Of a stretch of DNA of 64,000 nucleotides, positions 46,132 through 55,168 are shown one piece after another. The translations under genes were made by a program, and so were the position numbers. Numbering within the stretch: the stretch's first letter is position 1; each line of letters begins with the position of its first letter. The notes beneath the pieces are model-generated. The model searched no databases and was not told the origin of the DNA. It worked only from the letters and a program-made list of their open reading frames with translations. Source of the stretch: Sphingopyxis macrogoltabida (GTDB lineage Bacteria > Pseudomonadota > Alphaproteobacteria > Sphingomonadales > Sphingomonadaceae); contig NZ_CP012700.1 of NCBI RefSeq assembly GCF_001307295.1, forward strand, positions 4,467,001 to 4,531,000. Direction: 5' to 3'.

Positions 46132-47577
46132 TCAGGCCGTCCCGCCCACCGTCAGCCCGCTGACCAGCAGCGTCGGCTGGCCGACCCCGGCGGGGACGCT
46201 CTGGCCACCCTTGCCGCAGATGCCGATGCCCTCGTCGATCGCCATGTCGTTGCCGATGCCGGTGACCTTGGTCAGCACGCTCGGCCCGTCGCCGATCAGG
46301 GTCGCCCCCTTGATCGAGTCGCCCAATTTGCCGTTCTCGATCTTGTACGCCTCGGTGCAGGAAAAGACGAACTTGCCCGACACGATATCGACCTGTCCGC
46401 CGCCGAAGCTTTTCGCGAAAATGCCGTTCTTGACGCGGCTCAGCAGTTCGGCGGGATCGTCGCCTCCGCCGCGCATGAAGGTGTTGGTCATCCGCGGCAT
46501 CGGCGCGTGGGCGAAGCTTTCTCGCCGTCCGTTGCCGGTCGGCTCGACGCCCATCAGCCGCGCGTTGAGGCGGTCCTGCATATAGCCCTTGAGGATGCCG
46601 TCCTCGATCAGCACCGTCTCGCCGGTCGGCGTGCCTTCGTCGTCGATGCTGAGCGAGCCGCGGCGGCCGCCGCCGACCGGGCTTTCCATTGCGCCGTCGT
46701 CGACGACCGTCACGCCGGGCGCCGCGACACGTTCCCCAATTCTTCCCGAAAAGGCGCTGGTGCCCTTGCGGTTGAAATCGCCCTCGAGCCCGTGGCCGAC
46801 CGCTTCGTGGAGCAGCACGCCGGGCCAGCCGGGGCCGAGCAGCACGGTGAATTCGCCCGCCGGCGCATCGACCGCGCGAAGGTTGACGAGCGCCTGGCTC
46901 AGCGCCTCGTCGATCGCGCGGTTCCACTGCGCTTCCTCGAACAGGTGATCGTACATGTACCGGCCACCGAGGCCGAAATAGCCGCTCTCGCGCCGCCCAT
47001 TCTCCTCGACGACGATCGAGACGTTGAGCCGGACGAGCGGGCGGATGTCGGTGGCGAGGAAACCGTCGGCGCGGACGATCTCGACCACCGACCAGCTTCC
47101 CGCGAGCGCCACCGAGACCTGCACGACGCGCGGATCGCGCGCCCGCGCGGCGGCATCGACCTGCTGGCACAGCTCGACCTTCTTCGCGAAGGGAATAAGG
47201 TCGAGCGGGTTCGCCTCGTCATAAAGATGGCGGTTGGTGCGCGGCGGCGGGCCGGCGGGGGCCTGCGTCGCCGGGTCGAGCAAGGCCAGCGTCTCGGCGG
47301 CGCGGCGGATCGCCCCGGCACTGACGTCGCTCGCATGCGCAAAGCCCGTCATCTCGCCCGACACCGCGCGCAGACCGAAACCGGCGTCGGTCGAATAATC
47401 GGCGGTCTTCAGCCGCCCGTCGTCGAAACCGAAGCTCTCGGTCGCGCGATATTGCAGGTACAGCTCGCCGTCGTCCGCCTTGGCGAGCGCTTCGCGCGCC
47501 AGCTTCTGCGCCAGATCGGGGTCGAGCGCGTCGGCGCGGTAGAGAAAGCGGCGGGGGTCGGTCGGGCTTGTCATCAC
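46132..47577 (-). CDS. tldD: Metalloprotease TldD
   Basis: A 481-residue peptidase of family U62/M103. TldD and TldE act as a pair that matures peptides such as microcin B17 and some antitoxins. The zinc motif H-E-A-V-G-H lies at residues 257-262 (HExxxH), followed by the G-L-E-G-D-F segment. No tldE is nearby; it is often elsewhere. Start uncertain by one residue (two ATGs in a row). The downstream small gene is coupled to it. Confidence 0.96.
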   Translation of the reverse strand: MMTSPTDPRRFLYRADALDPDLAQKLAREALAKADDGELYLQYRATESFGFDDGRLKTADYSTDAGFGLRAVSGEMTGFAHASDVSAGAIRRAAETLALLDPATQAPAGPPPRTNRHLYDEANPLDLIPFAKKVELCQQVDAAARARDPRVVQVSVALAGSWSVVEIVRADGFLATDIRPLVRLNVSIVVEENGRRESGYFGLGGRYMYDHLFEEAQWNRAIDEALSQALVNLRAVDAPAGEFTVLLGPGWPGVLLHEAVGHGLEGDFNRKGTSAFSGRIGERVAAPGVTVVDDGAMESPVGGGRRGSLSIDDEGTPTGETVLIEDGILKGYMQDRLNARLMGVEPTGNGRRESFAHAPMPRMTNTFMRGGGDDPAELLSRVKNGIFAKSFGGGQVDIVSGKFVFSCTEAYKIENGKLGDSIKGATLIGDGPSVLTKVTGIGNDMAIDEGIGICGKGGQSVPAGVGQPTLLVSGLTVGGTA

Positions 47578-47691
47578 GCCGATATAGGGGCGCGAGCCAT
47601 CGACGCAAAGGCCCGTTCGCAGCGAGTTGATAGCACGCGCGAGCCGGGGTGTCGGTCTTGGGTTGGAGAGCGGACGTTGCTTCCCGCATTT

Positions 47692-47765
47692 TCGTCATCC
47701 CGGACTTGATCCGGGGTCCACTGCGGCACCAAGTCATGGACCCCGGATCAAGTCCGGGGTGACGA
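47692..47765. repeat. Intergenic hairpin repeat, class B, copy 4
   Basis: Arms CATCCCGGACTTGATCCGGG and CCCCGGATCAAGTCCGGGGT. The outer module GGGTTGGAGAGCGGACGTT lies 20 bases to the left (47659). The gap between tldD and the DUF4402 gene holds nothing else. Confidence 0.9.
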
Positions 47766-47805
47766 AGAGGGGAATGTCCGCGTTCGGTTGAAAGCAGACG
47801 CTAAT

Positions 47806-48360
47806 CTAGAGATAGTTTACGGTCAGCGTGAACGTCCCGCTATAATCGCCGTCGGGCTGGTTCGCTGGAACGGTCAGCGTGCCGCCGATATAATAGGTTT
47901 GCACGCCGCTCGGCAGCAGCGTCGAGCCGAGCAGCGCGATGCCGCCGCCGCTGGTGCTCGCGGCGCGGACGAGGCTGGCGGTCATCGTCGGCGCGCCGCC
48001 GCCGGCGCGCGCCAGCGTCACCGAGGTGCTGCCCGAAACGGTGATCAGCAGGATGCCGCCGGTGCCCTGAAAGACCGCGCGCTGCGCGTCGTTGCCGACC
48101 GGCGACACGCCGCCGCTCGTCGTACGCGCGCCGGTCAGCGCATTGACGGTAACCGTGCCGCCCGTCGCGCCGCTGACCAGCGTCCCGAAATCGAGATCGT
48201 CGGTCTTGATCAGCGTGTTCGGGCGGACGATCGCCGCATTGGCCGTGACACTGGTATCGGCCGCGCTGGCCGGCCCGCACAGCGCGGCACCCGCCGCCGC
48301 CATGCCGATGGTCAGGGCGCGCGCGGCGCCCCGACAGTTTCTGGTCCCTCGAATCCCCAC
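47806..48360 (-). CDS. DUF4402-type secreted protein, second member
   Basis: A 184-residue exported protein. An N-terminal hydrophobic stretch ends A-L-C-G-P-A-S-A-A-D (signal peptide). The mature domain has D-L-D-F-G-T-L-V-S-G-A-T-G-G-T, G-N-D-A-Q-R-A-V-F and the terminal P-D-G-D-Y-S-G-T-F-T-L-T-V-N-Y, which are DUF4402 hallmarks and parallel the gene at 7194. The GTG at 48360 with GGAG seven bases upstream is preferred over an earlier ATG at 48405. Possibly a surface or fimbria-like subunit. Confidence 0.82.
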   Translation of the reverse strand: MGIRGTRNCRGAARALTIGMAAAGAALCGPASAADTSVTANAAIVRPNTLIKTDDLDFGTLVSGATGGTVTVNALTGARTTSGGVSPVGNDAQRAVFQGTGGILLITVSGSTSVTLARAGGGAPTMTASLVRAASTSGGGIALLGSTLLPSGVQTYYIGGTLTVPANQPDGDYSGTFTLTVNYL

Positions 48361-48442
48361 GATTCTGCTCCTGTCTGGCACAGACCATGCCAGGGCGACC
48401 TTCATCGAGGATGCACGGGTGTGGTAAAAACTGCGTTTACCC

Positions 48443-48934
48443 TCACTCGCACGGATACCAGCGGCCATCGGACGCGCGATAGCTGTCGCTCTTGACGTCA
48501 TAGGTGCCATAGCGGTCCTCGCAATATTCGCGGCGCTGGCGTTCCTTCTTCTTCTTGTTTTCGCTGCTGGCGATCGCCGCGACGATGCCGCCGACCACAA
48601 CCGCGCCGACCGCGCCCGCCACGACGCCGTCCTTCTTGGCGTCCTTCCGCTTCTTGCGCTCCCATTCGCGGCGGTCGCGTTCGCGGTCACGGGCGTGGCG
48701 ATCCTTGCGGTCGTAGCGGTCCTTGTCCCAACGCACGCGCTCACGTTCGCGCTCGCGTTCCTGCTCGCGCTCGCAATTCACCCGGCTTCTGCCGTCGAGA
48801 CCGCGGCAGGTGCGGACGCTCTCCCAGCTCTGGGCGGCCGCCGGCGCACTCACCGGCACCAACGCCACGATATAGGCCAAGGCTCCGGCGGACAAAGCCA
48901 GACGACGACAAAGGAATGCCACGTTTTTCTCCAT
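48443..48934 (-). CDS. Exported protein with a highly charged centre and a membrane segment
   Basis: A 163-residue protein. After a signal peptide (L-S-A-G-A-L-A-Y-I-V-A-L-V-P-V-S) comes a dense run of Arg, Glu and Asp (E-R-E-R-E-R-E-R-V-R and D-R-E-R-D-R-R-E-W-E), then a glycine/alanine/valine membrane helix (V-V-A-G-A-V-G-A-V-V-V-G-G-I-V-A). The C-terminal part has paired cysteines (Y-C-E-D-R-Y-G and W-Y-P-C-E). No known function. The DNA encoding the charged run is repetitive. Confidence 0.7.
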   Translation of the reverse strand: MEKNVAFLCRRLALSAGALAYIVALVPVSAPAAAQSWESVRTCRGLDGRSRVNCEREQERERERERVRWDKDRYDRKDRHARDRERDRREWERKKRKDAKKDGVVAGAVGAVVVGGIVAAIASSENKKKKERQRREYCEDRYGTYDVKSDSYRASDGRWYPCE

Positions 48935-49141
48935 TCTGATCGGTGCAGGAGAAAGCATTTCTCCTTCCGGCGGTAAGACACCGGCGCATGGAGACACCCC
49001 CACCAAAAAAATACGGGGCGTTTGACAGGTTCGCAGGAGTGGCGGCTTTGCCCGTCCCAGCGGCCGACAAACCAAGGCTGGAGACGGCAGATGCCGTCCG
49101 ATCAGCATGGGGGATGAAGCCGGGCCGGGATTCGCCCGTCG

Positions 49142-49199
49142 GCGCCTAGCCCTTATCGGCGATCCCGCCGGCGCCTAACCTTTATCGGCGATCCCGCCG
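49142..49199. repeat. 29-bp tandem duplication at a gene's 3' end
   Basis: Two units (49142-49170 and 49171-49199) differ at two bases and each contains the final codons D-K-G plus a stop on the minus strand. The second unit is the end of the zinc-finger gene; the first is a redundant copy beyond the stop. Confidence 0.88.
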
Positions 49200-49378
49200 A
49201 TGAGGATGAAGCGCCGGTCGCAATAGCCGCAGTCGGCAAAGCCTTCGTCGGTATCGATCTCGAGCCAGACGCGCGGGTGGCCGAGCGCGGCGTCGGCAAG
49301 CCCGTCGCCGGTCCCGTCGCAGGCGATGCGGGTCTTGGGCGTGCGGATCGTTTCGGGGGCGGGGGCGGCGTTGCTCAT
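49175..49378 (-). CDS. Zinc-finger domain protein (NDUFS6-like, PF10276 type)
   Basis: A 67-residue protein with the compact zinc site of the family: H-P-R-V-W-L, then C-G-Y-C-D-R-R-F. The same domain is found in the mitochondrial complex I accessory subunit NDUFS6; the bacterial role is not settled. The ATG at 49378 is preferred over an earlier start because of its length. Its last codons and stop are tandemly duplicated (49142-49199). It is divergent from ku. Confidence 0.85.
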   Translation of the reverse strand: MSNAAPAPETIRTPKTRIACDGTGDGLADAALGHPRVWLEIDTDEGFADCGYCDRRFILIGGIADKG

Positions 49379-49443
49379 CGAACGCGCCCATAGCAAGCGG
49401 TGCGCCCCCCCGCAATCGGTTGAAAGTCGATTCCGGTGCGCCG

Positions 49444-49468
49444 GGAACGCCGCGCGCCGCCATGCATT
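49444..49468 (+). promoter_or_regulatory. Candidate general-stress (EcfG) promoter of ku-ligD
   Basis: GGAAC (49444-49448), a 16-base spacer and CATT (49465-49468) resemble the EcfG-type promoter (GGAAC-N16/17-CGTT) with one mismatch. In other alphaproteobacteria the end-joining genes are part of the general stress response. The transcript would start about 35 bases before the ku ATG, which has AGAGGTG upstream. Confidence 0.35.
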
Positions 49469-49509
49469 GGGACTCGGGTGGGAGCCCCGGCCCGAAGCAG
49501 AGGTGAATC

Positions 49510-50400
49510 ATGGCGGCACGCGCTTATTGGAAAGGACAGATCCGGCTCGCGCTGGTGTCGATCCCGGTCGAAATCTATCCGGCGACCAAATCGGGCGCGG
49601 CGATCAGCTTTCGCCAGATCCACGAACCGAGCGGCAAGCCGGTCAAATATGAAAAGATCGTTCCCGGCATTGGGCCGATCGACACCGACGACATCGTCAA
49701 GGGTTACGAGATGTCGAAGGGCAATTATGTCCTGCTCGAAGAGGACGAGATCGAGGCGGTGAAGCTCGAAAGCAAGCGCACGCTCGAACTCGTTCAGTTT
49801 GTCGGCACCGACGAGATCGACGTCCTCTATTATACCAAGCCCTATTATGTCGTCCCCGCCGACGAGCTCGCCGAAGAGGCCTATATCGTGCTGCGCGAGG
49901 CGCTCAAACGCACGAAGAAGGTCGGGCTTGGCCAGCTGTCGCTGCGCGGGCAGGAGCAGCTCGTCGCGCTCCGGCCGTGCGGGCGCGGGCTGGTGCTCGA
50001 AGTGCTGCGCTACGCCGACGAGGTGAACAAGGCGGCGAATTATTTCCGCGACGTCGGCAGCGGCAAGCCCGACGCCGACCTGCTCGATCTCGCCGAAACG
50101 CTGATCGGCAAGAAAAGCGGCAAGTTCGACGCGTCGGACTATCATAATCATTATGTCGACGCGCTGAAGCGCGTGATCGCCAAGAAGGCGAAGGCCAAGG
50201 GCAGGAAGATCCTCGAGGATGTCGAGGAGCCTGCCGCAATCGATCGCGGCTCGAACGTCATCGACCTGATGGCGGCGCTGAAGGCGTCGGTCGACGGCAA
50301 GAAAAAGCCGCCCGCCGCCGCCGAAAAGAAGGCACCGGCGAAGAAAGCCGCGGCGAAGAAGGCACCCGCGCGAAAGGCGCCGGAACGCAAGCGCGCGTGA
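49510..50400 (+). CDS. ku: Ku protein, non-homologous end joining
   Basis: A 296-residue bacterial Ku that binds DNA ends as a ring-shaped homodimer and recruits LigD. The core (L-V-S-I-P-V-E-I-Y-P-A-T and G-L-G-Q-L-S-L-R-G-Q-E-Q) is followed by a Lys/Ala-rich tail (residues 265-296), which in bacteria loads extra DNA. It overlaps no gene but ends two bases before ligD, so they form an operon. Confidence 0.97.
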   Translation: MAARAYWKGQIRLALVSIPVEIYPATKSGAAISFRQIHEPSGKPVKYEKIVPGIGPIDTDDIVKGYEMSKGNYVLLEEDEIEAVKLESKRTLELVQFVGTDEIDVLYYTKPYYVVPADELAEEAYIVLREALKRTKKVGLGQLSLRGQEQLVALRPCGRGLVLEVLRYADEVNKAANYFRDVGSGKPDADLLDLAETLIGKKSGKFDASDYHNHYVDALKRVIAKKAKAKGRKILEDVEEPAAIDRGSNVIDLMAALKASVDGKKKPPAAAEKKAPAKKAAAKKAPARKAPERKRA

Positions 50401-50401
50401 C

Positions 50402-52918
50402 ATGGCGCGCGCCGATCCCCTTGCCCGATATAATGCCAAGCGCGACTTCAAGCTGACCCCCGAACCGGCAGGGAAGGTCGAAAAGGGAGCCGGCAACCGC
50501 TTCATCGTCCAGAAGCATGACGCGACGCGGCTCCACTATGATTTCCGCCTCGAAATCGACGGTGTGCTCAAAAGCTGGGCGGTCACCAAAGGCCCGAGCG
50601 CCGATCCGGCCGACAAGCGCCTCGCGGTGCGCACCGAAGACCATCCGATGAGCTATGCCGATTTCGAAGGCGTGATCCCCAAGGGCGAATATGGCGGCGG
50701 CACGGTGATGCTGTGGGATCGCGGCACCTGGGCGCCCATCGCGGGCAAGAGCGCCAAGGATATCGAAAAGGGTCATCTCCATTTCACCCTCGACGGCGAA
50801 CGGATGAAGGGCGAATGGCTGCTCGTCCGCATGAAGCCGCGCCCGGGCGAGAAGCGCGAGAACTGGCTGCTGCGCAAGGTCGACGATGCTTTTGCCGGGG
50901 GTGCCGACGACCTGGTGGGGCGTCAGCTCACCAGCGTCCTCACCGACCGGACGATGGCCGACATTGCCGCCGACAAGGGCGGCGAGCAGTCGCTGCAGGG
51001 CGCGAAGGGCGCGGCTTTCGCGAAGAAGATGGCCGCCGCCACGGCACATAACAAACAGGTCGCCAAACCCGTCGCCAAACCGAAGGCACGCGGCAAGCCG
51101 CCGAAATTCCGCCCGCTCCAGCTCGCGACGCTCGTTGACGCGGTGCCCGGCGGCAACGGCTGGTTCCACGAGATCAAATATGACGGCTATCGCGCCGAAA
51201 TCGCTGCGGCAGGCTCCGACGTCCGAGTCTTCACGCGCAACGGCCTCGACTGGACCGACAAGTTCGCCCCGCTCGTCCGCCACATCGCGGCGCTCGATCT
51301 GCCGCCGTGCCTGATCGATGGAGAGATCGTCGCTTATGGCAAGGACGGCAATCCCGACTTCTCGGCCTTGCAGGCGGTGCTGAAACGCGGTCACGGCGAA
51401 CAGGGTGAGGATAATGACCTTAGTTTTTTTGCCTTCGACCTGCTCGAAGAAAGCGGCAAATCGCTTGCCAAACTCGGCAATCTCGAACGCAAGGAACGGC
51501 TCGAAGCGCTACTCCGCCACGCGCAGCCCCCGATCGCGGTCGCCGATCATGTCATCGGCGCCGGCGAGACGCTCTATGCCGCGATGTGCGGCGCCGGGCA
51601 GGAGGGCATCATCTCGAAGCGCGCCGACGCCGCTTATTCGGGCCGCCGCTCGAAAAACTGGGTGAAGGTCAAATGTACCCGCCGTCAGGAGTTCATCCTC
51701 GTCGGCTGGAACCCGTCATCGGCCAAGGGCCGCGCCTTTGCCTCGCTCCTCCTCGCCCAGCGCGAGAAAGGCAAGCTCGTCTACAAGGGCAATGTCGGCA
51801 CCGGTTTCGACGCCGCGACGATGGCCGACCTCGCGAAGAAATTTGCGGCGCGCGAACGCAAGACGGCGCCGCTCGACGTCGATGCGACGGTCGCGCGCAA
51901 GGTCCATTGGCTGAAGCCCGATCTGGTCGCCGAAATCGCCTTTGCCGAATTCACGGCGGGCGGCTCGGTGCGCCATGCCAGTTTTCTCGGCCTGCGCCGC
52001 GACAAGGAGGCGAAAGAGGTGACCCCCGAAAAGCAGCAGCCGGCGCCCGAACCGGCGAGCGACGTGACGATCAGCAGCCGCGACCGCGTGATCTTTCCCG
52101 AGGCCAAGGCGACCAAGGGCGATCTCGCGGACTATTACGCCGCGATCGCACCGGTGATGCTGCCGCACATGGCGCGCCGCCCGATCAGCCTCGTCCGCTG
52201 CCCGCAGGGGCGCGCGAAAAAATGCTTCTTCCAGAAACACGACAGCGGTTCGTTCGGCGACCATGTCCACCACATCCCGATCCGCGAGAAGGACGGCGGG
52301 CACGAGGATTATCTTTATGTCGACGACGCCGACGGCATTCTTGCCTGCGTCCAGATGGGGACGATCGAGTTCCACGGCTGGGGCAGCCATGTCGACGCGC
52401 TCGAAAAGCCCGACCGCATGGTTTTCGACCTCGACCCCGACGAAGGGCTCGCGTTCGCCGATGTGAAAAAGGCGGCCGCCGACATCCGCCGCCAGCTCGC
52501 CGATATCGGCCTCGTCAGCTTCGCGATGCTCTCGGGCGGCAAGGGGGTGCATGTCGTCGTGCCGCTCGATCCGGGGCATGACTGGGACGCGCACAAGGAT
52601 TTCTCGAAACGCTTTGCCGAAGCGCTGAGCCTCGCCGAGCCCGACCGCTATGTCGCGACGATGAGCAAGGCGAAGCGCAAGGGCAAGATCTTCATCGATT
52701 ACCTCCGCAACCAGCGCGGCAGCACCGCGATCATGCCTTACTCGGCCCGCGCCCGCGAGGGCGCGCCGGTCGCGGTGCCGGTCGGCTGGGATGCGCTCGC
52801 CGATATCGAAAGCGCCGGGGCGTGGACGATCAAGGATGCCGCCGCACTGCTCGAACGCGCGGGCAGCGCCGAACTCAAGGGCTGGGGGTTTGCGAGCCAG
52901 AAACTGCCGGCGCTGTAG
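50402..52918 (+). CDS. ligD: Multifunctional DNA ligase D
   Basis: An 838-residue end-joining enzyme. Domain order is phosphoesterase (about 30-170, H-D-A-T-R-L-H-Y-D-F-R-L), ATP-dependent ligase (about 235-530, catalytic Lys259 in E-I-K-Y-D-G-Y-R and S-K-R-A-D-A), then polymerase/primase (about 555-838; D-L-D-P-D). This order matches the Pseudomonas/Agrobacterium type and differs from Mycobacterium. It works with Ku to trim, fill and seal double-strand breaks. Confidence 0.97.
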   Translation: MARADPLARYNAKRDFKLTPEPAGKVEKGAGNRFIVQKHDATRLHYDFRLEIDGVLKSWAVTKGPSADPADKRLAVRTEDHPMSYADFEGVIPKGEYGGGTVMLWDRGTWAPIAGKSAKDIEKGHLHFTLDGERMKGEWLLVRMKPRPGEKRENWLLRKVDDAFAGGADDLVGRQLTSVLTDRTMADIAADKGGEQSLQGAKGAAFAKKMAAATAHNKQVAKPVAKPKARGKPPKFRPLQLATLVDAVPGGNGWFHEIKYDGYRAEIAAAGSDVRVFTRNGLDWTDKFAPLVRHIAALDLPPCLIDGEIVAYGKDGNPDFSALQAVLKRGHGEQGEDNDLSFFAFDLLEESGKSLAKLGNLERKERLEALLRHAQPPIAVADHVIGAGETLYAAMCGAGQEGIISKRADAAYSGRRSKNWVKVKCTRRQEFILVGWNPSSAKGRAFASLLLAQREKGKLVYKGNVGTGFDAATMADLAKKFAARERKTAPLDVDATVARKVHWLKPDLVAEIAFAEFTAGGSVRHASFLGLRRDKEAKEVTPEKQQPAPEPASDVTISSRDRVIFPEAKATKGDLADYYAAIAPVMLPHMARRPISLVRCPQGRAKKCFFQKHDSGSFGDHVHHIPIREKDGGHEDYLYVDDADGILACVQMGTIEFHGWGSHVDALEKPDRMVFDLDPDEGLAFADVKKAAADIRRQLADIGLVSFAMLSGGKGVHVVVPLDPGHDWDAHKDFSKRFAEALSLAEPDRYVATMSKAKRKGKIFIDYLRNQRGSTAIMPYSARAREGAPVAVPVGWDALADIESAGAWTIKDAAALLERAGSAELKGWGFASQKLPAL

Positions 52919-52973
52919 CAGGCTGCGCGAGGAAGGACGGCATTGGGGTGGTGAGCTGTCGTTACCCCTAATC

Positions 52974-53058
52974 TGTACCCCGGCGAAAGCCGGGGCCCAG
53001 GGCGATAGAAAGCCGACGTTTGCGCGATCGTGATCTGGGCCCCGGCTTTCGCCGGGGA
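52974..53058. repeat. Intergenic hairpin repeat, class C, copy 4
   Basis: Arms TGTACCCCGGCGAAAGCCGG and CCGGCTTTCGCCGGGGATCA, the right arm slightly diverged. A diverged outer module (GGGGTGGTGAGCTGTCGTT) lies on its left at 52944. The repeat sits between the convergent ligD and DUF779 genes. Confidence 0.87.
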
Positions 53059-53086
53059 TCACGATGGTTAGGTCCGCTACCGGCCG

Positions 53087-53449
53087 TTACCGGTCGATCC
53101 CCAATTCCCGCCGCTCCGCCTCGTCGAACACCCGCCCGCGGGTCAGGAACCGCTGTTCGCGGCCGTTGTCGAGGCTGAACATTCCGCCGCGGCCGGGCAC
53201 GACGTCGAGGATGAGCTGGGTATGCGCCCACGCATCGCCCTGCGCGCGGCCGATATAGACGGGCGCGCCGCCGACATCGCCAAGATGGATATCGCCCGCG
53301 CCGAGGCGGAAATCGCCGGCCGGGTAGCACATCGGCGACGACCCGTCGCAGCAGCCGCCCGACTGGTGGAACAATATGTCGCCATATTCGGCCTGAAGCT
53401 CGGCGATCAGGGCAAGGGCCGGATCGGTGGCGACAACGCGGGCGGTCAT
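53087..53449 (-). CDS. DUF779 protein (aldehyde-dehydrogenase associated)
   Basis: A 120-residue protein with the DUF779 motif F-H-Q-S-G-G-C-C-D-G-S-S-P-M-C-Y, three cysteines likely to bind a metal or redox partner. The family is repeatedly encoded next to aldehyde and alcohol dehydrogenases, as here. Its function is unknown. It lies 53 bases after the aldehyde dehydrogenase stop on the same strand, so probably one transcript. Confidence 0.93.
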   Translation of the reverse strand: MTARVVATDPALALIAELQAEYGDILFHQSGGCCDGSSPMCYPAGDFRLGAGDIHLGDVGGAPVYIGRAQGDAWAHTQLILDVVPGRGGMFSLDNGREQRFLTRGRVFDEAERRELGIDR

Positions 53450-53502
53450 GCGGCGCCTTTCGACAGGATGGCCCGCGCGCGGCTGCGCGCGGGCCGGGGA
53501 GG

Positions 53503-55026
53503 TCAGAAAAAGCCGAGCTTTTTAGGGCTGTAGCTTACCAGCAGATTTTTCGTCTGCTGATAATGGTCGAGCATCATCTTGTGATTCTCGCGCCCGATGC
53601 CCGACTGCTTGTAGCCGCCGAACGCCGCATGCGCGGGATAGGCGTGATAGCAGTTGGTCCACACGCGCCCGGCCTTGATCGCGCGGCCGAAACGGTAGCA
53701 GGTGTTGGCATCGCGGCTCCACACCCCGGCGCCGAGGCCATAGAGGGTGTCGTTGGCGATTTCGAGCGCTTCGGCATCGTCCCTGAAGGTCGTCACCGAA
53801 ACGACGGGCCCGAAAATCTCCTCCTGGAAGATCCGCATCTTGTTGTGGCCCTTGAGCACGGTCGGCTTGATATAATAGCCGTCGGCAAATTCGCCGCCGA
53901 GCTCGGCCGCCGCGCCGCCGATCAGCACTTCGGCGCCTTCCTGCCGGCCGATGTCGAAATAGGAGAGGATCTTCTCGCGCTGTTCGGACGAGGCCTGCGC
54001 GCCGATCATCGTCGCGGGGTCGAGCGGGTTGCCCTGCACGATCGCCTCGACGCGTTTCAGCGCCCGCTCCATGAAGCGGTCATAGATTTTCTCGTGGATC
54101 AGCGCGCGGCTTGGGCAGGTGCAGACCTCGCCCTGGTTGAGCGCGAACATCACGAAACCCTCGATCGCCTTGTCGAAATAATCGTCGTCCTCGCGCAGCA
54201 CATCCTCGAAGAAGATGTTCGGCGACTTGCCGCCGAGTTCGAGCGTCACCGGAATCAGATTCTCGCTGGCATATTGCATGATCAGCCGGCCCGTGGTGGT
54301 CTCCCCGGTGAAGGCGATCTTGGCGATGCGGTTCGACGAGGCGAGCGGCTTGCCCGCCTCCAGCCCGAAGCCGTTGACGATGTTGAGCACGCCCGGCGGC
54401 AGCAGGTCGGCGACCAGCTCGGCCCAGACCATGATCGACGCCGGGGTCTGCTCGGCGGGCTTCAGCACGACGCAATTGCCCGCGGCGAGCGCCGGCGCGA
54501 GCTTCCAGCACGCCATCAGCAGCGGGAAGTTCCACGGGATGATCTGCCCGACGACGCCCAGCGGTTCGTGGAAATGATAGGCGACGGTGTCGTCGTCGAT
54601 CTCGCCCAGCGAGCCTTCCTGCGCGCGGATCGCACCGGCGAAATAGCGGAAATGGTCGATCGCCAGCGGCAGGTCGGCGGCCATCGTCTCGCGGATCGGC
54701 TTGCCGTTGTCCCACGTCTCGGCGGTCGCGAGCTTCTCCAGATTCGCTTCCATGCGGTCGGCGATGCGATTGAGGATCAGCGCGCGTTCGGCGACCGAGG
54801 TGCGGCCCCACGCGTCCTTCGCGGCATGCGCGGCATCGAGCGCCGCCTCGATATCGGCGGCGTCCGAGCGCGCGATCTGGCCGACCGGCTTGCCGGTGAC
54901 CGGCGAGATATTGTCGAAATAGCGGCCCGAACGGGGGGCGACGAACTTGCCGCCGATGAAATTGTCGTAACGATCCGCAAACGGTGCCCGCAGCGTCGCG
55001 GCGCGGTCCTGAACCAAGGCGTCCAT
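53503..55026 (-). CDS. NAD-dependent aldehyde dehydrogenase
   Basis: A 507-residue class of ALDH similar to AldB/ExaC: general base Glu in L-E-L-G-G-K-S and catalytic Cys in N-Q-G-E-V-C-T-C. It oxidises acetaldehyde or other short aldehydes. The ATG at 55026 has AGAGG upstream. The DUF779 gene follows and a GAF-Fis regulator gene precedes it, the known arrangement of alcohol-inducible aldehyde metabolism. Confidence 0.96.
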   Translation of the reverse strand: MDALVQDRAATLRAPFADRYDNFIGGKFVAPRSGRYFDNISPVTGKPVGQIARSDAADIEAALDAAHAAKDAWGRTSVAERALILNRIADRMEANLEKLATAETWDNGKPIRETMAADLPLAIDHFRYFAGAIRAQEGSLGEIDDDTVAYHFHEPLGVVGQIIPWNFPLLMACWKLAPALAAGNCVVLKPAEQTPASIMVWAELVADLLPPGVLNIVNGFGLEAGKPLASSNRIAKIAFTGETTTGRLIMQYASENLIPVTLELGGKSPNIFFEDVLREDDDYFDKAIEGFVMFALNQGEVCTCPSRALIHEKIYDRFMERALKRVEAIVQGNPLDPATMIGAQASSEQREKILSYFDIGRQEGAEVLIGGAAAELGGEFADGYYIKPTVLKGHNKMRIFQEEIFGPVVSVTTFRDDAEALEIANDTLYGLGAGVWSRDANTCYRFGRAIKAGRVWTNCYHAYPAHAAFGGYKQSGIGRENHKMMLDHYQQTKNLLVSYSPKKLGFF

Positions 55027-55136
55027 ATCTCTGTCCTCTTCCCAAATGCAGCGCCGAATCGGGACCGGCGTTGTCGGGGGCGAGCATTTCACCCGCGCCG
55101 CGCAAACGAAAGCCGCCGGGATCGCGGGGCAAGCCA

Positions 55137-55160
55137 ACCTGTCTCGCTGCCGAGACAGGT
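55137..55160. promoter_or_regulatory. Palindromic operator candidate upstream of the aldehyde dehydrogenase
   Basis: A perfect 10-bp inverted repeat, ACCTGTCTCG-N4-CGAGACAGGT, between the regulator stop and the dehydrogenase start. It has no T-run, so it is unlikely to be a terminator. It may be the binding site for the GAF-Fis regulator encoded just upstream. No sigma-54 promoter was found in the gap. Confidence 0.5.
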
Positions 55161-55168
55161 CGCGCCGG

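Noticed and set aside
48740..48790. Repetitive sequence CGCTCACGTTCGCGCTCGCG as a CRISPR-like or satellite repeat
   Set aside because: It encodes the E-R-E-R run of the exported charged protein; there are no spacers.
48943..49149. A 68-codon plus-strand frame in the gap after the charged protein
   Set aside because: No ribosome-binding site, low-complexity sequence and overlap with the tandem duplication.
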